Shown piece after piece: positions 1 through 5,479 of a stretch of 6,312 nt of DNA. The stretch lies in NCBI GenBank assembly GCA_029567025.1, contig JAKQLT010000132.1, forward strand, positions 1-6,312. Reading direction: 5' to 3'. Origin of the DNA: Candidatus Omnitrophota bacterium (GTDB lineage: Bacteria > Omnitrophota > Gorgyraeia > Zapsychrales > Zapsychraceae). Below the pieces are notes generated by a model that was not told the origin of the DNA, searched no databases, and was given only the letters and a program-made list of their open reading frames with translations. Both the position numbers and the translations under genes were made by a program. Position 1 is the first letter of the stretch; the number at the start of each line of letters is the position of its first letter.

Positions 1-79
1 TTAATTTAAGAGATTTTAAGACCTTTAAAACCTCTTCACTTTCCATATGATATTCTTTAGCAAGATCACAAACTTTCAT
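1..79 (-). CDS. infB: Translation initiation factor IF-2, N-terminal tip (partial)
   Basis: Only the first 26 codons lie in the window; the frame is still open at position 1. The peptide begins MKVCDLAKEYHMESEEVLKV and goes on LKSLKL. This matches the small helical IF2_N module at the start of many bacterial IF-2 proteins (typical pattern M-[KR]-V-x-[ED]-L-A-K-E...LL..LK.L). IF-2 is the GTPase that brings initiator fMet-tRNA to the 30S subunit and promotes 50S joining; its GTPase core would lie outside the window. An in-frame ATG at position 88 would add MIF, but it abuts the GAAAG ribosome-binding sequence. The ATG at 79 sits 9 bases after that sequence and gives the family's usual start. 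The gene follows nusA after a 31-base spacer, the expected nusA-infB order, but without ylxR or ylxQ between them. The call rests on a short peptide plus context. Confidence 0.85.
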   Translation of the reverse strand, partial: MKVCDLAKEYHMESEEVLKVLKSLKL

Positions 80-88
80 AAAAATCAT

Positions 89-93
89 CTTTC
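89..93 (-). promoter_or_regulatory. Ribosome-binding site deciding the infB start
   Basis: On the minus strand the sequence reads GAAAG, followed by 9 bases and the ATG at position 79. The alternative ATG at position 88 touches this motif directly, leaving no spacing, so the downstream ATG is preferred. The motif is a modest Shine-Dalgarno match. Confidence 0.5.
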
Positions 94-110
94 TTTTTTT
101 AAGGGCAGAA

Positions 111-1313
111 TTATTTTTCCAATAACGCCTTTACCTCGTCAATAATCTTCTGCGCTTTAATTTTACCTAAACCTTTTATTTGGGTCAAATCCTCCAAACT
201 CGCTTGGGACAATTGCGTCATAGTAGTGTACCCCGCCTCGCGTAAAGACTCGGCTGTTTTAGGAGTAATCGACTTTACTTGAGAAAATTCTTGCACGACA
301 TCAAGCGACTCTTTGGCCTCAATAGCTTCTTGTTCTTTTTCTTCACTTGCGGCCTCATCTTCTAATTTTTTCCATTGGTCAAAAGAAAAAAGGTTGAGTT
401 CCCATCCGACTAATTGACTGGCCAAACGTACATTCTGGCCATTACGGCCAATCGCTAAAGACAATTGATCATCCGCGACAATAATATTCGCTTTCTTCTC
501 TTCATGGCTAATCTGAATCTGAGAAATCTCCGCCGGAGATAAGGCCGCTTGAATATACTCTTTTATATCCGACGAATAACGGATAATATCAATTTTTTCT
601 CCCTGGATTTCAGAAACAATATTCTTAACACGTGTCCCGCGCATCCCCACGCAGGCACCCACACAATCGACTTTTTCATCTTTGGAATAAACAGAGATTT
701 TCGTTCTCTGCCCCACATCGCGTGAAATAGCTTTTATCTCAACAATCCCTTCATAAATTTCCGGGACTTCCATTTCAAAAAGACGCCTAATAAAATTAGG
801 ATGCGCCCGGGATAAAATAACCTGCGGCCCGCGGCTTTCACGCCCCACGCCTAAAACATAAGCGCGGATCCTATCGCCTTGTTTAAATTCTTCCTTTGGA
901 GACTGTTCTTTTTTAGGAATACACGCTTCTGACTTTCCTAAATCGACAATAATATTCCCCTTATCAAAGCGATAAACGCCACCGCTGATAATTTGCCCAA
1001 TGCGTTCTTGAAATTCCGTAAAAATGACATCTTTTTCTGCTTCACGTATTTTCTGAATAACAACCTGCTTAGCTGTTTGCGCAGCAATACGGCCGAATTC
1101 GCTGGATCGAATTTCTTCTTGACCCGCGTAAGCCGTTAATTTCCCTGTCTTAGGGTCTAAAACCACCCGCACTTCTTCATCCTTTTCAACGGTCCATAAT
1201 TTCTTAGCCGCTGATGAAACAGCCGCTTCAACCGCTTTAATAAGAATATCTTTATTAATGCCTTTATCTCGCTCTAATTGTTCAAGAATCGTAATTAATT
1301 CGTTTGTTTCCAT
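111..1313 (-). CDS. nusA: Transcription termination/antitermination factor NusA
   Basis: This 400-residue protein binds RNA polymerase and nascent RNA and modulates pausing, termination and antitermination in the cytoplasm. The domains appear in the standard order. Residues 1 to about 100 are the polymerase-binding N-terminal domain, including the typical FGRIAAQTAKQVVIQKIREA (73-92). Residues about 103-170 are an S1 RNA-binding domain. The first KH domain follows, with VGACVGMRG (218-226) and its GMRG loop, then the second KH domain with AIGRNGQNVRLA (287-298). An acidic, low-complexity linker (about 316-340) leads to one helix-hairpin-helix domain (about 343-400, with IKGLGKIKAQKI at 379-390). 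It is intermediate between short NusA without a C-terminal extension (about 370 residues) and the E. coli form with two acidic repeats (495). The KH1 segment reads VDCVGACVG, where a proline usually stands in place of the first cysteine. The ATG has a GAGGGAG purine tract just upstream (1316-1322) and lies 20 bases after the rimP stop. Confidence 0.97.
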   Translation of the reverse strand: METNELITILEQLERDKGINKDILIKAVEAAVSSAAKKLWTVEKDEEVRVVLDPKTGKLTAYAGQEEIRSSEFGRIAAQTAKQVVIQKIREAEKDVIFTEFQERIGQIISGGVYRFDKGNIIVDLGKSEACIPKKEQSPKEEFKQGDRIRAYVLGVGRESRGPQVILSRAHPNFIRRLFEMEVPEIYEGIVEIKAISRDVGQRTKISVYSKDEKVDCVGACVGMRGTRVKNIVSEIQGEKIDIIRYSSDIKEYIQAALSPAEISQIQISHEEKKANIIVADDQLSLAIGRNGQNVRLASQLVGWELNLFSFDQWKKLEDEAASEEKEQEAIEAKESLDVVQEFSQVKSITPKTAESLREAGYTTMTQLSQASLEDLTQIKGLGKIKAQKIIDEVKALLEK

Positions 1314-1315
1314 AA

Positions 1316-1322
1316 CTCCCTC
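1316..1322 (-). promoter_or_regulatory. Ribosome-binding site of nusA
   Basis: The minus strand reads GAGGGAG, then TT and the ATG of nusA. The GAGG part is 5 bases from the start codon, which is short but workable spacing. It lies wholly in the 20-base rimP-nusA spacer. Confidence 0.6.
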
Positions 1323-1333
1323 TTTTCACTTTC

Positions 1334-1786
1334 TTATATGATTTGAACTGCTTTGTTGATTATTTTAAAAGGAATAGCGACCAAGCCGCTCTTGGTCTGA
1401 ACCTCTAGAACATCTTCAAAAACATTTTGAATTCTTCCTTGATGCTCTTTTTTGCCTTCGATATTCTCTGACAAATAACAAACAACCTCGCGGCTACAAA
1501 CACGCAAAAAATCCTTTTTTGTCTTTAACGGCCTGTCTAATCCCGGCGAGGAAACCTCTAAAGAATACCTACCGTCTCGAAATTGTTTTTCTTCTAAAAA
1601 TCTTAAAATCGTTTTATGAATCAAGGAACATTCTTCAACCGTAATCCCACCTTTGTCCTTATCGACAAGCAGTCGGATGACATAATCATTCTGGGATTTA
1701 TAAAAATTTAATTCAACGATCTCAAGATTTTTCTCCTGAACTAAACGTGTAATATTTCTCTCAATGTCTTGTTCTAAAAATTCCAT
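1334..1786 (-). CDS. rimP: Ribosome maturation factor RimP
   Basis: This 150-residue protein is a cytoplasmic assembly factor for the 30S ribosomal subunit. Its length is normal for the family. The N-terminal alpha/beta domain covers about residues 5-84 and ends in the family signature YSLEVSSPGLDRPLK (74-88). The C-terminal SH3-like domain covers about 90-150, with the expected GRIQNV...LEV strands and a basic/hydrophobic end. The start ATG shares one base with the proS stop codon (TAATG), which points to translational coupling. A purine tract AAAAGGGA (1791-1798), inside the last codons of proS, can also recruit ribosomes, with 4 bases to the ATG. Position immediately before nusA is the classic arrangement (older name ylxS/yhbC). 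Confidence 0.97.
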   Translation of the reverse strand: MEFLEQDIERNITRLVQEKNLEIVELNFYKSQNDYVIRLLVDKDKGGITVEECSLIHKTILRFLEEKQFRDGRYSLEVSSPGLDRPLKTKKDFLRVCSREVVCYLSENIEGKKEHQGRIQNVFEDVLEVQTKSGLVAIPFKIINKAVQII

Positions 1787-3042
1787 TATTTCCCTTTTAT
1801 TTCTTTAATAACGCTGTCTTTATCAACAAGCTCTGACTCGGAGCTCCCACGCGTTTTAATTTCAACTTTTCCTTCTGATAAATTTCTTTTCCCTATGACA
1901 ATCCGTAAAGGAATTCCTATTAAATCCGCGTCATTAAGCTTTCTTCCCACAGTCTCTTCACGATCATCAACCAAAACCTCAAAACCTAAGCTCTCAAGAT
2001 CTTGATGGTATTTATCTGCTAAAGTTAAAATTTCTTGCGCGTCGTCTTTTCCTACTAATGGAATAATTTCGATATCAAAAGGAGCGACTTCTTTAGGCCA
2101 AATAATCCCTTTCTCATCATTATGTTTCTCAATGATCGCTGCGATGACACGGCTTACGCCAATCCCATAACAGCCCATAATCATTGGCTTTATTTTTCCA
2201 TCTTCATCAACAAACGTCGCTTTTAAAGACTGGCTGTATTTTATCCCTAATTGAAAAATATGCCCCAATTCAATCGCGATCTGTTTTTTTAATTTTGTTT
2301 TCTTACATTCTGGGCACGTGCTTCCCTCATCACAATCCGAAGAAACCGCGCCTGAAAAGCCGCAAGAAGAGCAAAAAATTAAAAAATCCTCGCCGATAGG
2401 CGCAGGAACCATAAATTCATGAGAAATATCGCCTCCCATGGCCCCTGAATCCGCTTTAATAATAACAACATCCAACTCTAACCGTTTAAAAATCCTTTGA
2501 TACGCCTCATACATCCGATCATAATTTTTCGTTAAGCCATCCACATCTTTATCAAAACTATACGCGTCTTTCATGATAAATTCACACGCGCGAACAATGC
2601 CAAAACGCGTGCGGATTTCATCTCGAAATTTTGTCTGAATTTGATAAAGGGTTACCGGCAATTGACGGTAAGACTTCACAAAGCTTTTAACCAAATCTGT
2701 GATGATTTCTTCATGCGTCGGACCTAAACACATCTCTCGCCCTCGATTATCTTTAAAAGCAATCATCACATCTTTAAGCGTTTGATCACGTCCGGTTTGT
2801 TTCCAAATTTCTAAAGGATGCAAACAAGGCAAAAATAATTCAGTAGCCCCAGCCCTATTCATTTCCTCTCGAATAACATTTTCGATCCGTTTTAAAACTT
2901 TTAATCCTAACGGCAAATACGAATAAACGCCTGATGTCAACATATGCACTAATCCCGCGCGCAAAGAAAGCTGATGACTAATCGCTTCTGTTCCTATAGG
3001 GATTTCTTTTAATGTCGGAATAAAATATTTTGACCAATACAT
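1786..3042 (-). CDS. proS: Prolyl-tRNA synthetase, short form without INS editing domain
   Basis: This 418-residue class II synthetase attaches proline to tRNA-Pro. The start MYWSKYFIPTLKE (1-13) is the usual bacterial ProRS beginning. Motif 1 lies around 38-75, with P72. LGPTHEE (106-112) is the characteristic ProRS ATP/proline-site segment. Motif 2 runs about 139-163 (FRDEIRTRFGIVRACEF, then IMKDAYSF), and motif 3 is GCYGIGVSRVIAA (290-302). The anticodon-binding domain fills about 320-418. Typical bacterial ProRS is about 570 residues, with a roughly 180-residue INS domain between motifs 2 and 3 that clears Ala-tRNA-Pro. Here that region is only about residues 218-262 and holds two cysteine pairs, C224/C227 and C243/C246, which look like a small zinc ribbon. 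Motif 2 has a cysteine at 153, where many bacterial enzymes have arginine in R-x-R-E-F. The start follows the cpaF stop by 24 bases, and AAAGGA (3053-3058) lies 10 bases upstream. Confidence 0.97.
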   Translation of the reverse strand: MYWSKYFIPTLKEIPIGTEAISHQLSLRAGLVHMLTSGVYSYLPLGLKVLKRIENVIREEMNRAGATELFLPCLHPLEIWKQTGRDQTLKDVMIAFKDNRGREMCLGPTHEEIITDLVKSFVKSYRQLPVTLYQIQTKFRDEIRTRFGIVRACEFIMKDAYSFDKDVDGLTKNYDRMYEAYQRIFKRLELDVVIIKADSGAMGGDISHEFMVPAPIGEDFLIFCSSCGFSGAVSSDCDEGSTCPECKKTKLKKQIAIELGHIFQLGIKYSQSLKATFVDEDGKIKPMIMGCYGIGVSRVIAAIIEKHNDEKGIIWPKEVAPFDIEIIPLVGKDDAQEILTLADKYHQDLESLGFEVLVDDREETVGRKLNDADLIGIPLRIVIGKRNLSEGKVEIKTRGSSESELVDKDSVIKEIKGK

Positions 3043-3066
3043 ATTCTTAAGATCCTTTGTATTCCC

Positions 3067-4332
3067 TTAAACGTTAAAAAATCCTTGCGGCAATTTTACT
3101 CGCCTTTTTTCAATTTTATAATAAAACGATGGCCGTTGCTTATTCATAGTCCATTCACCCTGAATTTCTCCATGCTCATTCATGCCTTTTGTTTTAAACG
3201 CAAAAATATCTTGAAGGATTATCTTATTTTTTTCCTCATCAAAACGGATATCAGAAACAGTTGTCACGCGACGGCGGCCATCCATAAAAAGCTCGACATG
3301 AACAATAAGATCCACTGCGCGCGCGATCTGCTTTTGTATTTCAGCGGTACTTAAACGAATCCCCGTCATAAGCATCATCGTGACCATTCGATTATAACAA
3401 TCTTCTGGGCTTTCAGCGTGAACAATAGCTAAAGAACCGCTATGCCCGCTCGAAATCGATTGAATGAAATCTAAAATTTCTTCACCGCGAACCTCGCCAA
3501 CAATAATTCTATCAGGTCGCATACGCAAACTATTAACAAAAAGCTCCCGCATCGTAATCTCGCCTTTGCCTTCGACGTTTGCAGGCTTAGTAACTAATGG
3601 CACCACGTGCTGTTGTTTTAAACGCAACTCAGGAGTATCTTCAATTGTAATAATACGTTCATCTTCCGGAATATACTTAGAAAAAACATTAAGAATGGTT
3701 GTTTTTCCAGCGCCGGTTGACCCGCAAAAAATCACATTTAATTTTGCCTCCATAGCCGCTTTTAAAAGCACTGAAATATCTTTATTCAACATTTTTAAAT
3801 GCAATAAATCTTCCGCTTCATTAATATCCTTTTTAAACTTACGAATCGTCATAACCGGGCCAATATTCGAACACGGAGGAATAATCACATTAACGCGAGA
3901 CCCATCGGCTAAAGAGAAATCAACATAAGGGCTTGATTCATCCACTCTTTTATTACTGCCAGAACCAGATAAAATCTTTTGGATCGTATGCGCCAATTGT
4001 CTATTGTCCGCAAATTTAATATCTGTCAAATGAATATGCCCATCTTTCTGAATATAAACCTTATCACAACCATTAATCATAATTTCCGTGATACTTTCAT
4101 CTTCAATCAAAGGTCTTAAGGGCCCTAAACTGATAACCGCGCTAACCAAAGCCCTCACTAAAATTTGTCGCTGTTCAGGCAAAATAGGAATACGCTCACG
4201 GTAACAAAGATCATTGATAGCTTTATCAACAAAAACACGCAACTGGTCTTCATTCATCGCATCTTTAACTTTCAAAAAATCAGTTTCACGAATAAGATAC
4301 CGATGAACTAAATCTTTTAAATTTTCTTCCAT
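3067..4332 (-). CDS. CpaF/TadA-type secretion ATPase (type IV pilus/Tad family)
   Basis: This 421-residue protein belongs to the VirB11/GspE-like secretion ATPases, CpaF (TadA) branch. Members form cytoplasmic hexamers that power Tad/Flp pilus or related secretion machines at the inner membrane. Residues 1-75 form the helical N-terminal region. The N-terminal sensor-like domain spans about 76-165 (ITEIMING at 81-88; SLADGSRVNVIIPP at 140-153). The RecA-like ATPase core follows, with Walker A GSTGAGKT (204-211), an Asp box IITIEDTPELRL (227-238), the Walker B region DRIIVGEVRGEE (274-285) and a His box GHSGSLAIVHAESPED (296-311). The C-terminal end, FAFKTKGMNEHGEIQGEW onward, matches CpaF rather than GspE/PilB, and the tetracysteine zinc motif of GspE/PilB is absent. 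All catalytic motifs look intact. No tadB, tadC, cpaE or pilin gene accompanies it here; instead it sits between rseP and proS. A strong AAGGAAGG site lies 6 bases before the ATG. The particular machine it drives cannot be read from this window. Confidence 0.93.
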   Translation of the reverse strand: MEENLKDLVHRYLIRETDFLKVKDAMNEDQLRVFVDKAINDLCYRERIPILPEQRQILVRALVSAVISLGPLRPLIEDESITEIMINGCDKVYIQKDGHIHLTDIKFADNRQLAHTIQKILSGSGSNKRVDESSPYVDFSLADGSRVNVIIPPCSNIGPVMTIRKFKKDINEAEDLLHLKMLNKDISVLLKAAMEAKLNVIFCGSTGAGKTTILNVFSKYIPEDERIITIEDTPELRLKQQHVVPLVTKPANVEGKGEITMRELFVNSLRMRPDRIIVGEVRGEEILDFIQSISSGHSGSLAIVHAESPEDCYNRMVTMMLMTGIRLSTAEIQKQIARAVDLIVHVELFMDGRRRVTTVSDIRFDEEKNKIILQDIFAFKTKGMNEHGEIQGEWTMNKQRPSFYYKIEKRRVKLPQGFFNV

Positions 4333-4338
4333 AAAACG

Positions 4339-4346
4339 CCTTCCTT
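4339..4346 (-). promoter_or_regulatory. Strong ribosome-binding site of the cpaF-like gene
   Basis: The minus strand reads AAGGAAGG, followed by 6 bases (CGTTTT) and the ATG at 4332. It is the best Shine-Dalgarno match in the window. It lies in the 39-base rseP-cpaF spacer, the longest spacer here, so this gene does not depend on coupling to rseP for translation. Confidence 0.7.
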
Positions 4347-4371
4347 TCGATTCTTTGCGTCAGGATGATGA

Positions 4372-5478
4372 TTAATGAAATAAATTTTTTATTTTATCGA
4401 TCCACCCGAATCGCGCAAAATCACTATAAAAAACAAACGCGGCTAAAGCCATAATTAAACTAAAACCAACGCGCGCGATCCATTCTTCTGTTTTTTCCGA
4501 CAAAATTCTCCCTCGAATTTTTTCAACAGCTAACAACAAAATATGCCCGCCATCTAAAGGAATAACGGGAAGTAAATTAAAAATTGCCAAACTCGCGCTA
4601 ATCACCCCTAAAATAAAAAGGACATGATTTAATCCCATTTCCGCTGCTGATTTAATAATAAAGAAAATACCTATCGGGCCTGTGACAGAATCTTTTAACG
4701 GCATAGACCCTGTTATCATAAAATAAAGCGATTTATAGGTCATAACAACAATTTCCGCTAATTTTTCATATGATTTGATAAAAGATTCTCCCCAAGAATA
4801 TTTTAAAAGCACGATCTCTTCTTTAGGACGAATTCCTATCAACTGCATTTTTTGCTTCTGACCAAAAATGTTTTTTCTATCTTCAATTTTAGGATAAAGG
4901 GTAAGAAACAATTCCTCTTTATTTCTTAAAACCTTTAAAGTAATTTTTTCAGCATTTGCCTCTTTAATATTCTTCTGCAACTGCGTCCAGCTTGAAACTG
5001 AAATTTCATTGACTGCTTTGATATGATCGCCTATTTGCAACCCCGCCATTTGCGCTGGATAATTTTCAATCAATCCGCCGACTTTTGTTGATAAGTCAGG
5101 ATATCCCAGCATAAACACAAAAACAAAACAGACATACGCTAAAATAAAATTAACCAAAGGCCCGCTGAAAACAATCAAAGAACGTTTACCCGCAGATTGT
5201 GAAAGAAACTCATCTGGCGCGCCTTTACATTCCGATCGCTCATCACCAGCCATTTTCACGTAACCGCCTAAAGGAATCAGACAAATAAGATATTCGGTTC
5301 CCTGATATATTTTAGAAAACAATTTCGGCCCAAATCCTAATGAAAAACGCTCGACTTTAACCCCAGAGCGACGAGCCGCAAAAAAATGCCCCCACTCATG
5401 AACAAGAATTAAAACACTTAAGACAATAACAAAAACACCCGTGCTTTTCAAATTCGCTAATAAAATATCTACTGGCAT
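4372..5478 (-). CDS. rseP: RIP metalloprotease RseP (site-2 protease)
   Basis: This 368-residue intramembrane zinc protease would cut substrates such as anti-sigma factors or signal-peptide remnants in the plasma membrane. The first membrane segment (about 14-32) carries the zinc site HEWGH (27-31: H27, E28, H31). It is followed by the family block RFSLGFGPKLF (44-54) and IPLGGYVKMAGDE (68-80). A second membrane segment lies at about 102-125, after FSGPLVNF (104-111). A single PDZ domain covers about 130-200 (GLQIGDHIKAVN at 146-157). Membrane segments resume at about 285-305, with the third zinc ligand in NLLPVIPLDGG (301-311, D309), and a last segment lies at about 336-352. The family is about 340-450 residues; one PDZ, as in many non-proteobacterial members, explains the short length. 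The start lies one base after the dxr stop. The only Shine-Dalgarno-like stretch, AAAGG, is 16 bases away, so translation probably depends on coupling to dxr. Which substrate it cuts is unknown. Confidence 0.96.
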   Translation of the reverse strand: MPVDILLANLKSTGVFVIVLSVLILVHEWGHFFAARRSGVKVERFSLGFGPKLFSKIYQGTEYLICLIPLGGYVKMAGDERSECKGAPDEFLSQSAGKRSLIVFSGPLVNFILAYVCFVFVFMLGYPDLSTKVGGLIENYPAQMAGLQIGDHIKAVNEISVSSWTQLQKNIKEANAEKITLKVLRNKEELFLTLYPKIEDRKNIFGQKQKMQLIGIRPKEEIVLLKYSWGESFIKSYEKLAEIVVMTYKSLYFMITGSMPLKDSVTGPIGIFFIIKSAAEMGLNHVLFILGVISASLAIFNLLPVIPLDGGHILLLAVEKIRGRILSEKTEEWIARVGFSLIMALAAFVFYSDFARFGWIDKIKNLFH

Positions 5479-5479
5479 A

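Noticed and set aside
91..100. T-rich run in the nusA-infB spacer as a possible terminator
   Set aside because: In the direction of transcription it is an A-run, not a U-tract, and no GC-rich hairpin precedes it, so nusA and infB are probably co-transcribed.
2184..2399. Plus-strand open frame of 71 codons inside proS
   Set aside because: It is antisense to an unmistakable ProRS gene, its translation is low-complexity and lysine-rich at the end, and it resembles no known protein; a shadow frame.
3317..3326. Alternating GCGCGCGC tract
   Set aside because: It encodes I-A-R-A in the CpaF protein (ATC GCG CGC GCA) and is short; nothing suggests a separate function.
3085..3354. Plus-strand open frame of 89 codons opposite the cpaF 3' end
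   Set aside because: It lies fully within the conserved CpaF coding sequence on the other strand and has no recognisable domain or convincing ribosome-binding context.
3464..3928. Plus-strand open frame of 154 codons opposite the CpaF ATPase core
   Set aside because: Although long, it covers the Walker and Asp box region of CpaF in antisense. Its serine/isoleucine-rich translation reflects codon patterns of the real gene.
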